This document shows positions 8,716 to 17,902 of a stretch of DNA of 64,000 bases, piece after piece (the stretch's first letter is position 1; each line of letters opens with the position of its first letter). Source of the stretch: Pseudomonas graminis (GTDB lineage: Bacteria > Pseudomonadota > Gammaproteobacteria > Pseudomonadales > Pseudomonadaceae). Made by a program: the position numbers and the translations under genes. Location: NCBI RefSeq assembly GCF_013201545.1, contig NZ_CP053746.1:4788501-4852500 (forward strand), read 5' to 3'. The notes beneath the pieces were generated by a model that did not search any database, was not told the origin of the DNA, and saw only the letters and a program-made list of their open reading frames with translations.

Positions 8716-11100
8716 TCACCCGGCCGATACCTTCATCAACACATCGGCCAGTTTCTTCGCCAGCTCTTCTTCCTTGTACGGCTTCTGCACGATCAGCTTT
8801 GGGTCGACATCGAGGATGTCGATGTCGGCGAAACCGGTGATGAACATGATCGGCAGCTGCGGGTGGTCGCGGCGGACGATTTCGGCCAGTTCGCCGCCGG
8901 TCATGTTGGGCATGGCGAAGTCGGTGAGGAGCAGTTCGATGCTCGGGTCGAGTTTCTTCAGCGCCTCGTCGCCGCTGTCCGCTTCGACCACCGAATAACC
9001 CAGTGAGACCAGCATCATCGCCGTCACCGAGCGTACGTCCGGGTCATCGTCGACCAGCAGAATCGTGCGGTCCTTGTCGTCAGCGTCGGCACGGCCGGGC
9101 ATGTCGGAGGCGCTGATCACCGGAACTGCGGTGCGCGCAACACTCGGCAGGTAAACCCGCAGCGTGGTGCCGGCGTTTTCGGCGGTGTCGATGCTGACGC
9201 CGCCCCCCGATTGCTTGGCGAAACCGAACACCTGCGCCAGACCCAGTCCCGAACCCTTGCCCACTGCCTTGGTGGTGAAGAACGGCTCGAAGGCCTTGGC
9301 CAGCACTTCGGGGCTCATGCCACAGCCGGAGTCACTCACCGACAACACCACGTAGGCGCCGGGCTCAGGGTCTTCAGGCCGTAGCGGCAGGCGATAGACC
9401 ATCTCGTTCCAGGTGCTCAGGCGCAGTTGCCCGCCCTGAGGCATGGCGTCCCGGGCGTTGATTGCCAGGTTGAGAATGATCATCTCGGTCTGCGTCGGGT
9501 CGACCAGCGCACTCCACAGGTCTTCGGCCAGTTCGGTCTCCACCCACACACTGCCGCCCAGCGCGCGGCCGAGCAGTTCGCGCATGCCGGCAATCGTGTC
9601 GTTGAGGTTCAGCGCCACAGGCTCCAGACGCTGGCGACGGGAGAACGACAAGAGCTGACTGGTCAGCTTGGCGCCCCGCTCGCCCGCTTCGCGGATGTTT
9701 TGCAGGCGCTGGGGAGACTTGGTGAACACCCCTTTTTCCAGATCCCGGCTGAGGAAGTTCGCGCTGGTCAGAATCACGGTCAGCAGGTTGTTGAAGTCGT
9801 GGGCAACGCCGGCGGTCAACTGGCCGACCACCTCCAGCCGCTGCATTTGCTGCAGGGCGGCCTCGACGCGCTCGCGCTCCTTGATCTGATCGCGCAGGCG
9901 CTTGTTGGTCGCCGCCAGCTCGTCCACCACCGCACGCTCGCCGGTGATGTCGCGGACTGCGGCGTACATCAGGCCGTCGTCCGGCACGATGGTCCAGGAC
10001 AACCAGCGGTAGCCACTGTCGGTATGGCGCATGCGATTGACGAAACGCGTCGAGACATGGCCTTCGGCCACGCTGGCGGTTTCGCGCAACGTGGCTTCGA
10101 GATCATCCGGATGAATCAACTCGCTCAAACGCTGCCGGCCGACCTCATCGCGCGCCCAGCCCAGCGTCGATTCCCATGCCGGGTTGAGGGCGATCGGCGT
10201 CATGTCGAAATGCAGCACGCCGAGCAATTCCCGGGACAGCTCCCAGGTTCGGTCGCGTTCACGGGTTCGCTGCACGACACGTTCGCCGAGGATGTCGTTG
10301 AGCTGATGGAGCGCCTGAGTGGCGTGCTTGCGCTCGGTAATGTCCTGCATGACGCCGGTGAAGCGCACGCATCGGCCCTCTTCAAACACCGAGCGACCGT
10401 TGGAGAACACCCACCGTTCCTCGCCTTCATTAGTGATCAGTCGGTGCTCGATCTGGAAGGAAGTGTCCACCGTCAGCGCGGCCATGACCTTGCTGTGCAG
10501 CTGATCGCGGTCGTCCGGGTGGCAGAGCAGAAACATCAGGACCAGACTGACGGAAGCGTCGGCGTCAACGCCGTAAAGCGCCTTACAGCGCTCGTCCCAC
10601 AGCAGCGTGTCGGTGCGTGGATCGTACGTCCAGACCCCCATGTCCGCGGCCTCGATCGCCAGCTGCGCGCGCACTTCCGCCACTTGCAGCGTCTTCTCGG
10701 CGTACAGTCGCTTTTCCCGCTCCTGCACTTCGGACACCGCGCGCATGACCGCCTTGGGCAGCATCTTCATGTTCTGCTTGAGGACGTAATCGATGGCGCC
10801 CATGCGCATCATTTCGACGGCATGCTGCTCGCCGAAAATCCCGGACAAAAAGATGAAAGGCGTCTGCGGCGCCAGACGCAATGCGCTGTTGAGCACATCC
10901 GCCCCGGAAGAGCCCGGCAGCAGAAAATCGCTGAGAATGAGGTCAAAACGCGCGGCCAGCAGCTCACGCTCGACGTCCTGGTGGTTGTAGACCAGCGTGG
11001 CGTCGATCTTCAGCCCGCTGTTTTCGAGGGTGAGCAGGATCAGTTCGGCATCCAGCGAACTGTCTTCGACCATAAGCAATTTAAGCTGCGATAACGGCAT
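8716..11100 (-). CDS. Hybrid sensor histidine kinase/response regulator (REC-PAS-PAS-HisKA-HATPase-REC)
   Basis: This is a 794-aa soluble protein with no membrane segments. The domain order is receiver (about 5-120, phospho-Asp D58 in LILSDFLLPG), PAS (about 145-260), PAS (about 285-395), HisKA with H434 in GVAHDFNNLL, HATPase (about 540-655, with GCGMSPEV and GKGSGLGLAQV) and a second receiver (about 675-790, LLLTDFAMPNMTG). It could both receive and pass on phosphate. It lies 68 bases downstream of the phytochrome response-regulator gene on the same strand, so it is probably co-transcribed with the light-sensing pair. Its final output is not in the window. Confidence 0.9.
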   Translation of the reverse strand: MPLSQLKLLMVEDSSLDAELILLTLENSGLKIDATLVYNHQDVERELLAARFDLILSDFLLPGSSGADVLNSALRLAPQTPFIFLSGIFGEQHAVEMMRMGAIDYVLKQNMKMLPKAVMRAVSEVQEREKRLYAEKTLQVAEVRAQLAIEAADMGVWTYDPRTDTLLWDERCKALYGVDADASVSLVLMFLLCHPDDRDQLHSKVMAALTVDTSFQIEHRLITNEGEERWVFSNGRSVFEEGRCVRFTGVMQDITERKHATQALHQLNDILGERVVQRTRERDRTWELSRELLGVLHFDMTPIALNPAWESTLGWARDEVGRQRLSELIHPDDLEATLRETASVAEGHVSTRFVNRMRHTDSGYRWLSWTIVPDDGLMYAAVRDITGERAVVDELAATNKRLRDQIKERERVEAALQQMQRLEVVGQLTAGVAHDFNNLLTVILTSANFLSRDLEKGVFTKSPQRLQNIREAGERGAKLTSQLLSFSRRQRLEPVALNLNDTIAGMRELLGRALGGSVWVETELAEDLWSALVDPTQTEMIILNLAINARDAMPQGGQLRLSTWNEMVYRLPLRPEDPEPGAYVVLSVSDSGCGMSPEVLAKAFEPFFTTKAVGKGSGLGLAQVFGFAKQSGGGVSIDTAENAGTTLRVYLPSVARTAVPVISASDMPGRADADDKDRTILLVDDDPDVRSVTAMMLVSLGYSVVEADSGDEALKKLDPSIELLLTDFAMPNMTGGELAEIVRRDHPQLPIMFITGFADIDILDVDPKLIVQKPYKEEELAKKLADVLMKVSAG

Positions 11101-11168
11101 GAATAAAAGTCATTGTTCCAGAAGGGACTGGTTCGGCGGTTATAAGTGCCGGTCCGAGAGCCCCGGAG

Positions 11169-11630
11169 TCAGGAGCCTGGACGGCGCGCGAGTCGCAGGG
11201 AGCCCGGTGGTGGCTCGTTCAATACGGCCCAAAACACGCCGAGGTCCGAGATCGCCGAGACGAATTCCTTGAATTCGACCGGCTTGACCACGTAAGCGTT
11301 CACACCCAGCGAGTAGGCGCGGTTCAAATCGGGCTCCTCGCGGGAGGACGTCAGCATTACCACGGGAATGCTGCGCAGTTCCTCGGTTTCACGGATGACC
11401 TTGAGCACTTCAAGGCCATCCACTTTCGGCAGCTTCAGGTCCAGCAGCATCACTGCCGGATTACCGGCGACACGGTCGTGGTGATGGTTGCGGCGCAGCA
11501 GGTAATCAAGCGCCTCGGCACCGTCACGCAGCACGATCACTTCATTGGCCAACTGGCTACGTTCAAGGGCGACAAGGGTCAGCTCCAGATCGTTTGGATT
11601 GTCTTCCACCAGAAGAATGGGTTTGAGCAC
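11169..11630 (-). CDS. bphR: Single-domain response regulator of the phytochrome-associated Rcp1 type
   Basis: The protein (153 aa) is a stand-alone receiver domain: acidic pair in LLVEDNPND, phospho-acceptor D64 in MLLDLKLPKVDG, switch Thr/Ser in MLTSS and Lys in YVVKPVEF. It has no output domain. The insertion with RRNHHHDRV and its place directly after a bacteriophytochrome are typical of Rcp1-like partners that take phosphate from phytochrome kinases. The start is GTG with AGGAG close upstream; the gap to the phytochrome gene is 33 bases. The symbol follows the P. syringae convention and is inferred from context. Confidence 0.85.
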   Translation of the reverse strand: MLKPILLVEDNPNDLELTLVALERSQLANEVIVLRDGAEALDYLLRRNHHHDRVAGNPAVMLLDLKLPKVDGLEVLKVIRETEELRSIPVVMLTSSREEPDLNRAYSLGVNAYVVKPVEFKEFVSAISDLGVFWAVLNEPPPGSLRLARRPGS

Positions 11631-11663
11631 TGGGCGTCTCCTTCGACACTCAAAGAGTAACGG

Positions 11664-13904
11664 TCAACCGCGCTTGGGCAGCGCAAAGTAAAAAGTGGCG
11701 CCATGGCCCAACTGGCTATGGGCCCATACGGTGCCGTCATGGCGTTCGATGATCCGTCGGACACTCGCCAGGCCAATGCCGGTGCCTTCGAATTCTTCCA
11801 TGCGGTGCAGGCGCTGGAATACGCCAAACAGCTTGCCGGCGTAGGCCATGTCGAAGCCTACGCCGTTGTCGCGGATGTACACCACGACCTTGCCGTCTTC
11901 CTCGTAACTGCCCACCTCGATCACTGCCGGGTTCTCGTTGCGGGTGTACTTGATCGCGTTGGACAGCAGGTTGCGCATCGCCAGGTGCAGGAACGCCGCG
12001 TCGGCAATGACCACTGGCAACGGCTGGGAGACTTTCCACTCCAGCGTGCGGCTTTCGTAATCGGGCAGCATCTCCCGGCGGATCGATTCGACCATGGCGT
12101 TGAGGTCAACATCAGAGAAACGCATCGCCGAACGGCCCATCTGCGAGAAACTCAGCAGGTTGTCGACCAGCGTGCCGGCAAAGCGCGCCGACTCGCTGAT
12201 GTTTTCCAGGAAGCGCACCCCTCGGTCGGACAACTTGCTGCCTTCAATGTCGCTCAACAACTCGGCGTAGCCGGCGATGTGTCGCAACGGCGCGCGCAGA
12301 TCGTGGGACACGCTGTAGGAAAATGCTTCAAGTTCTTTGTTGGATTTCTTCAATTCATCGGCCAGTGCGGCCATTTCTTCAGCCTTGCGCAGGACGATGC
12401 CCAGCACGGCCGCACGCAGCTCGGTCACCGCTTCGCAGTCCATGTCGTCCCAGGGTCTGGAGAACCCGCGCACGGTCTGCTGCCATAAGGCGAAGCTGTT
12501 GCGCGGGCTCAGCGAGCCGCTCGGGCTGACACTTTTCTCGGGTTTGCCGGCCCAGTTGACCACGCGGGCCTGCTCGGGCCGGAACCAGATGATGAAGTTG
12601 GAATGCAGCTCGGAGATCGCCGTCGCCAGCACGCCGCTGACCGAGCTGGCCAGCACGGGCAGCTCGGGGATGTCGCGACTGATGTTGTCGGAGCGAAAGA
12701 CCTCGTGGGGGTCGCGGCCGCTCAACCAGTCGGCGAGCTTGACGATCTCCTCGCGCTCGGGGGTTTCGCCGTAGACATCGACGCTGGCGCCGGAAATCAC
12801 CGCCGCGCCAGTGGCACCGACAAAACCCAGCAACGCATCGGGCATCGTGCGCAGGCCGCCGGTGACGCTGTCGAGGTCAGCCATGGCTGCGAGCATCTGC
12901 ACGATCTGCCGGCGCAGGCTCAGCATGCGCTGGTTGGCGGCATGGGCTTCCTTGCTCTCGATCTGCAGAGACAGGACGCTGCCCAACAGTTCACAGGCAG
13001 TGCGGGTCTGGAAACTGACCCGCCGGGGCGTGGCGTGGTGACAGGAAATCAGGCCCCATAACTGCCCGCGCACCACGATGGAGATCGACATCGAGGCCAG
13101 CGTCCGCATGTTGCGCATGTACTGCAGGTGCACGGGCGACACGCTGCGCAAGGTGGCAAAAGTGAGGTCCAGGGGCGCGCCGGTCATGGGGTTGTTGCCG
13201 GGTACCAGCGGCGATGGCTGGTAGTTGGCGTTTTCGATGACGCGAATGCGGTTGGCCAGGTACAGCGCCCGGGCCTGGGCAGGCACGTCAGAAGCCGGAA
13301 AGCTCAGGCCGAGCAGGCTTTCGTAATCTTCATCCAGCGCTTCGGCGCTGACGAGCCCGTTGCCATCGGCATCGAAGTGATAAGCCTTGACCCGGCCGAA
13401 ACCGGTGATGCGCTTGACCTCGGCCACCGAGCGCTGACACAGCGCTTCGATGCTCTCTTCCACATTCATCTGGCTGATGAAGCCGCGCATCAGTGGATAG
13501 ACGTTGCCGTACGCGCCACTCATGTCCCCGGCCGGCTCGAACTCGGCGATCAGCACCTGATCGTGACGATGGACCATCATGGTCATCGGCTGGCCGGCAC
13601 TCGAACCTGGCAGGAAACGCACTTCCCCAATGTGAAAAGGATTTTGTTCTTCATCAGGCAGAGCGTGCAGGCGCTGGAGCAGGCGCTCAGGCTCGGCGAA
13701 CACACTGGACAGGGATGCGCCGATCAACGACTGCGGATCCAGCCCAAGCCAGTCGCTGACGTTGGCGCTGACTTGAATGACCGTAGAAGCGGCTTCGTCG
13801 ATGACCAGCAGAAATCCCTGGGGCTGAATGCTACCGGGGATCTGAATCGGTTCACGCGCGCAGTGCTCGATCGCGCCCTTGAGGGCGTCGTCGCTAAGGG
13901 TCAA
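11664..13904 (-). CDS. bphP: Bacteriophytochrome histidine kinase (PAS-GAF-PHY-HisKA-HATPase)
   Basis: This 746-aa protein should bind biliverdin and sense red/far-red light. The chromophore-attachment cysteine C15 is present in EHCAREPIQIPG. The GAF motif PASDVP carries the key D206, H259 is in SPVHLQYMRN and H289/H290 are in SCHH. The PHY tongue motif PRNSF is at 467-471. The HisKA phospho-acceptor is H534 in SVSHDLRAPLRH, followed by an HATPase with DNGVGFDM and GTGIGLASV. The start is TTG, supported by AAAGGAG seven bases upstream. No heme oxygenase (bphO) lies beside it, so biliverdin must be made by an enzyme elsewhere. The gene leads a probable bphP-bphR-hybrid kinase unit. Confidence 0.93.
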   Translation of the reverse strand: MTLSDDALKGAIEHCAREPIQIPGSIQPQGFLLVIDEAASTVIQVSANVSDWLGLDPQSLIGASLSSVFAEPERLLQRLHALPDEEQNPFHIGEVRFLPGSSAGQPMTMMVHRHDQVLIAEFEPAGDMSGAYGNVYPLMRGFISQMNVEESIEALCQRSVAEVKRITGFGRVKAYHFDADGNGLVSAEALDEDYESLLGLSFPASDVPAQARALYLANRIRVIENANYQPSPLVPGNNPMTGAPLDLTFATLRSVSPVHLQYMRNMRTLASMSISIVVRGQLWGLISCHHATPRRVSFQTRTACELLGSVLSLQIESKEAHAANQRMLSLRRQIVQMLAAMADLDSVTGGLRTMPDALLGFVGATGAAVISGASVDVYGETPEREEIVKLADWLSGRDPHEVFRSDNISRDIPELPVLASSVSGVLATAISELHSNFIIWFRPEQARVVNWAGKPEKSVSPSGSLSPRNSFALWQQTVRGFSRPWDDMDCEAVTELRAAVLGIVLRKAEEMAALADELKKSNKELEAFSYSVSHDLRAPLRHIAGYAELLSDIEGSKLSDRGVRFLENISESARFAGTLVDNLLSFSQMGRSAMRFSDVDLNAMVESIRREMLPDYESRTLEWKVSQPLPVVIADAAFLHLAMRNLLSNAIKYTRNENPAVIEVGSYEEDGKVVVYIRDNGVGFDMAYAGKLFGVFQRLHRMEEFEGTGIGLASVRRIIERHDGTVWAHSQLGHGATFYFALPKRG

Positions 13905-14060
13905 GGTCTGGCTCCTTTACCTTCAACGTTTGGGTAAACGGCGTCGGCAATGTGTACCGGAAAGGCGGCACGGATGGGAATGCCGCACACGTTAACAAAA
14001 ACCGTCCGGCTCAAATACTCCGAACTCACTGATTGGCGAGAAAAAAACCATCCATTCGCA
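13905..14060. promoter_or_regulatory. Intergenic gap between the stressosome operon and bphP
   Basis: These 156 bases are the only sizeable gap in the signalling block. They hold the bphP ribosome site (AAAGGAG) and no clear terminator hairpin. bphP may therefore have its own promoter here or be read through from the upstream operon. I see no convincing promoter hexamers. Confidence 0.3.
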
Positions 14061-16001
14061 TTAGCTGTCGAGCATGGCCCTCACCTTCGACAGAAATTCA
14101 ACCAACTGGAAGGGCTTCAGGATCATGTCCATCCGTTCGCCCAGAAAATCCTGTCGGTTGAGCGCGTTCTCCGCGTAGCCGGTCATGAACAGCACTGGCA
14201 GGTCGGGCCGCCACCCTCGGCCGCGCTGGGCCACTTCGCGGCCGTTCATTTCCGGCATGCCCACGTCGGTGAGCAAAAGGTCGATGGTGCCGTCATGCTC
14301 CAGGCACGACAGCGCCGTGCCGACATCGGCCGCCTGGGTGCAGCGGTAACCGGCATCGGTGAGGACTTCATTGACAAACATGCGCACCGACGCCGTGTCT
14401 TCGACGATCAACACGTGCTCCCCCGCGCCCTGCGCGGCGACGGCGGAAGGCTGCTGCGGCTCGACGCTCTGCTCGTCCGCCGCCGGCAACAGCAGCGTGA
14501 CCTCGGTGCCGTGACCGACCACGCTGCGAATCTGCACGTCGCCGCCCGACTGCCGGGCGAAACCGTAGATCGTCGACAGGCCCAGGCCGGTGCCCTGGCC
14601 GATCGGCTTGGTGGTGAAGAACGGGTCGAATACCTTGTCGATCAAATGGTGTTCGATGCCGACGCCGTCATCGCGCACGGTCAGGGCGATGTACGCGCCA
14701 TCTGCCATGCGTGAGTGGCCCTGGGAGTAGGTCTCGAAGGTGCTGATCCAGATATTGCCGCCCGACGGCAATGCGTCCCGGGCATTGATCACCAGGTTGA
14801 GCACGGCGCTTTCGAGCTGGCCGGCGTCGACCATCGCCACGGCGCTACGTGAAGTCAGCTCCAGCGTCAGGCAAATGCCTTTGCCGATGGTGCGACCCAG
14901 CAGGTCCTCGAGGGAACGCACGTATTGATTGACGTCAGATGCGCGGGTATCGAGGGGCTGCTGGCGGGCGAAGGCCAACAGACGATGGGTCAGTGCCGAC
15001 GCGCTCTTCGCCGACGCCAACGCGGCATCGGCATACACCATGACTTTTTCGGGGCGGCCGTCTTCGGTGCGTTTCTTGACCAGCTCAAGCCCGGTGACGA
15101 TACCCGTCAGCAGGTTGTTGAAATCGTGGGCGATGCCGCCGGTGAGCTTGCCGATAGCGTCCATCTTCTGCGCTTGCAACAGTTGTTCTTCGGTCCGGGC
15201 GCGCTCGGCGACTTCATGGGCGAGCCGGCTGTTGACCGAGTCCAGTTGCTGCAGATGCGACTGTTCGCGACGGCGGTGCTCGGTGACGTCTTCGATGAAC
15301 ACCAGGCTCATGCCGCTCTCCCGGTACGGCGAAACCTGCCATTCAGTCTCGCGCAATTCACCCTTGACCCGCATGCTCAGCGTGCCCATCCAGCGCTCCC
15401 CTGCGTCCAGCGCTTCGCGCAGGCCGTCGAGGGCCGAGCCCTGATCTTCGCTGAAGCTGCGCAGCACCGCCCCCTCATCGGCGCCTTGACCCAGCAGTTG
15501 GGCAAAGGCGTGGTTGGCTTCGTGGACGTTCAGGCTGCCGTCCATGACCGCAATCGGCGCCGAGACGTTGGCAAAAATCTCGCGGAAGCGCTCTTCGCTG
15601 TCACGCAATGCGTATTCGGTATCACGCACCCGCAACAGCGTGCGCAGCGTGGCAAGCAGCACGTCGGGGTCGACCGGGTGCACCAGATAGGCGTCCGCAC
15701 CTGCTTCCAGGCCGGTGACGATGTCGCCGGTCTGGATCGACGCCGCCGACACGTGCACCACTGGCAACAGCGCCGTACGGGGCGCAGCGCGCAGCTGACG
15801 AACGATGTCAAAGCCGCTCATGTCGGGCAGATTGACGTCGAGAATCAGCGCGTCAGGCAAGCGCTCGGCGATCAGCGCCAGACCTTCGGTGCCGGTGCCG
15901 GCCTCCGCCACCTTGAACCCCTGGCGCTCCATCCGACGCCGCAAGGCGTAGCGGGTGGCGGCATTGTCATCGACGATCAGCAGCCGGGTTTCAGGCTTCA
16001 T
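14061..16001 (-). CDS. Hybrid histidine kinase (REC-PAS-HisKA-HATPase-REC) of the stressosome operon
   Basis: The protein is 646 aa and soluble. Order: receiver (about 5-122, D55 in ALILDVNLPDMSG), PAS (about 135-245), HisKA with H292 in GGIAHDFNNLLTG, HATPase (with DDGVGIE and GQGTGLGLSTI) and a C-terminal receiver (LLLTDVGMPEMNG). In the first receiver the usual conserved lysine before proline is replaced by histidine (AYLVHPVDP), so its phosphorylation switch may be altered. The C-terminal receiver keeps LKPF. The gene overlaps the preceding kinase gene by 11 bases and ends the rsbRSTX-kinase-kinase unit. It is a likely output for the RsbT/RsbX branch, though this is inferred from position only. 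Confidence 0.9.
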   Translation of the reverse strand: MKPETRLLIVDDNAATRYALRRRMERQGFKVAEAGTGTEGLALIAERLPDALILDVNLPDMSGFDIVRQLRAAPRTALLPVVHVSAASIQTGDIVTGLEAGADAYLVHPVDPDVLLATLRTLLRVRDTEYALRDSEERFREIFANVSAPIAVMDGSLNVHEANHAFAQLLGQGADEGAVLRSFSEDQGSALDGLREALDAGERWMGTLSMRVKGELRETEWQVSPYRESGMSLVFIEDVTEHRRREQSHLQQLDSVNSRLAHEVAERARTEEQLLQAQKMDAIGKLTGGIAHDFNNLLTGIVTGLELVKKRTEDGRPEKVMVYADAALASAKSASALTHRLLAFARQQPLDTRASDVNQYVRSLEDLLGRTIGKGICLTLELTSRSAVAMVDAGQLESAVLNLVINARDALPSGGNIWISTFETYSQGHSRMADGAYIALTVRDDGVGIEHHLIDKVFDPFFTTKPIGQGTGLGLSTIYGFARQSGGDVQIRSVVGHGTEVTLLLPAADEQSVEPQQPSAVAAQGAGEHVLIVEDTASVRMFVNEVLTDAGYRCTQAADVGTALSCLEHDGTIDLLLTDVGMPEMNGREVAQRGRGWRPDLPVLFMTGYAENALNRQDFLGERMDMILKPFQLVEFLSKVRAMLDS

Positions 16002-16872
16002 TGGCAGGCTCCTGGGCCAGCGCCAACGGGATCACCACGTAGAACGTCGAGCCCACACCGGGCTCGCTCTCCACGCCGACACGCCCGCCCAGCAATTCGG
16101 CAAAACGCTTGCACAGTGACAGGCCCAGACCGGTGCCGCGCAGGCGTTTCTGCAGGGGCGAATCGACCTGAGTGAAGTCTTCGAACAGGGCACCATGAAG
16201 CTCCTGGGGAATGCCAATACCGGTGTCGGTCACGGCAAAGCGAACCGAGTCCTCGGCTTCCAGCCGTGCCGAGACGCGCACTTCACCGCGCTGGGTGAAC
16301 TTCAGCGAGTTGGAGATAAAGTTGCGCAGAATCTGCCCCAGTTTTTGATCGTCGGTGTACAGCCTGGGCAAGCCCACGGGCGCTTCGAAGATCAGGTCCA
16401 CGGCGGAGGCGTCGACGATGGGACGGAACATGCCACGCAGTGCCGAAAACAGATCGAACATGTCAAACCACGCCGGCGAGATGCTGATGCGGCCGGCTTC
16501 GATCTTCGCCAGGTCCAGCAGGTCGTCGACCATGTCGCTCAACTCCCGCGCGGCGGTGCTGACAAATGCGACCTGCTTGTGCTGTTCCTCGCTCAGGGGA
16601 CCGTCCAGTTCATCGGTCAACAGACTGGCAATGCTGAGGATCGACCCGAGCGGCGTGCGAAACTCATGGCTCATGTAGGACAGGAAACGGCTCTTGAGGT
16701 CGGAAGCCTGACGCAATTGGTCGGCTTGATTCTCAAGTTCGGCGTACAGCGCGAGAACCCCCTGGTTGGTCTCGTCAAGCTCGGTGCGCAGGGCAACGGC
16801 TTCGGCGCGCGAGCGTTCCAGCTCAAGTTCGATAGACCCCTGAGGCGTCACACGGGCGTTGTGGTCAGTCAT
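15991..16872 (-). CDS. Sensor histidine kinase (coiled coil-HisKA-HATPase) of the stressosome operon
   Basis: The product (293 aa) has no membrane segment and no classical sensor domain. A Glu/Leu-rich predicted coiled coil (about 13-58) leads into HisKA with H69 in SYMSHEFRTPLGS and an HATPase (about 165-285) with DTGIGIP and GTGLGLSLCK. Such sensor-less kinases usually take their signal from a partner protein. Here the partners are probably the products of the upstream rsbR-S-T-X genes. The gene overlaps the rsbX-like gene by 8 bases and the hybrid kinase by 11. Phosphate could pass from H69 to a receiver of the adjacent hybrid kinase. Confidence 0.9.
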   Translation of the reverse strand: MTDHNARVTPQGSIELELERSRAEAVALRTELDETNQGVLALYAELENQADQLRQASDLKSRFLSYMSHEFRTPLGSILSIASLLTDELDGPLSEEQHKQVAFVSTAARELSDMVDDLLDLAKIEAGRISISPAWFDMFDLFSALRGMFRPIVDASAVDLIFEAPVGLPRLYTDDQKLGQILRNFISNSLKFTQRGEVRVSARLEAEDSVRFAVTDTGIGIPQELHGALFEDFTQVDSPLQKRLRGTGLGLSLCKRFAELLGGRVGVESEPGVGSTFYVVIPLALAQEPANEA

Positions 16873-17902
16873 CGAGCGTCTCCAGAGCCATCACCAATAC
16901 CGTTACATCGTCCCTGCCCCGGCAATAATCGCGATGCAAGACCGCTGCGATGATTGCCGGATGTCGGTACACCAGGCCTGGATAATCGCGAAGATTCCAT
17001 CGCGATTGCAGGCCGTCGCTGAACATGATCAACAGCTGCCCGGTGCAATCGTCATAGTCCATCGGCGGTATTTTGCGGTACTGCAGGCCGACGATGCCGG
17101 GGTGCGAGGGAATACCGCGGGTTTTCTCGTCGCCAATCAGCGTCGCGCCGATGTTACCGATGCCGATAAAACGCAGCTTGCCTGTCGCGCCGTCGAACCG
17201 CACCAGTGCTGCCGCGCCGCCACGGCTGCCTTGCATGTCGACGTGCAGGTCCTCCAGCAGCACGCCCGGATCGGCGAACGGAGTGCGAATGAACGCACGT
17301 GCGCCGGCCATTCCCGCCGCTTCGGCTTCAGGGCCGTGACCGAGGCCGTCGATCATCATGATCGACATCTGCTGCCCCTTGACCGCGACCTCCCACACAT
17401 CGCCGCAGGCCGGGTCATCGTGCAGCGAATGCTGGGTGATGCCCATGCGCAGGTCTTTGACCGTGGCTTTGCGCGGGAAGAAACGCGCCAGCAACACACT
17501 GCCACGCGCGTCGCTGTGCACATCGAAGACTTGCGCCTGGCGCAGCACGGCGCCCAGGCCGATGCCTTGGGTACCGCGGGTGGAAAAACCATCGGCCATG
17601 CAGTTTTGCACGTCGAACCCCTTGCCCCGGTCGATCGCGATGATCTCGACGCCCGGCGCTGAACGCGAGGCATCGCCCGAGGCATCACCCGGCAGCGCGC
17701 GCACATGCAACTCGCCGCTTTGCGCATGTTTGAGAATATTGCTGGCCAGTTCGGTGACGACCAAGGCCACACGGCCGCAATCGGCTTCGTCAAACCCCGC
17801 CTGTTCGGCCAGTCGTTGCACCGTGCGCCGTGCGTGCCCGACCTGACTGATGTCTTCGATCGACAACACCTGGGTCAGATGACTGTGCAGGTTCACGTCC
17901 AT
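16865..17902 (-). CDS. RsbX-like protein: HATPase (anti-sigma kinase type) fused to SpoIIE/PP2C phosphatase
   Basis: The protein (345 aa) combines two activities. The N-terminal half (about 15-145) is a GHKL ATPase with N-box VVTELASNILKHA and a DRGKGFD / GIGLGAV pair. The C-terminal half (about 150-340) is a SpoIIE/RsbX-type PP2C phosphatase with MMIDGLGHGPEAE, GIGNIGATL and FSDGL. In Bacillus, RsbX removes phosphate from RsbS and RsbR to reset the stressosome and lacks the kinase part. The fused form suggests one protein that both phosphorylates and dephosphorylates. It overlaps rsbT by 10 bases and the following kinase gene by 8. Confidence 0.88.
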   Translation of the reverse strand: MDVNLHSHLTQVLSIEDISQVGHARRTVQRLAEQAGFDEADCGRVALVVTELASNILKHAQSGELHVRALPGDASGDASRSAPGVEIIAIDRGKGFDVQNCMADGFSTRGTQGIGLGAVLRQAQVFDVHSDARGSVLLARFFPRKATVKDLRMGITQHSLHDDPACGDVWEVAVKGQQMSIMMIDGLGHGPEAEAAGMAGARAFIRTPFADPGVLLEDLHVDMQGSRGGAAALVRFDGATGKLRFIGIGNIGATLIGDEKTRGIPSHPGIVGLQYRKIPPMDYDDCTGQLLIMFSDGLQSRWNLRDYPGLVYRHPAIIAAVLHRDYCRGRDDVTVLVMALETLDD

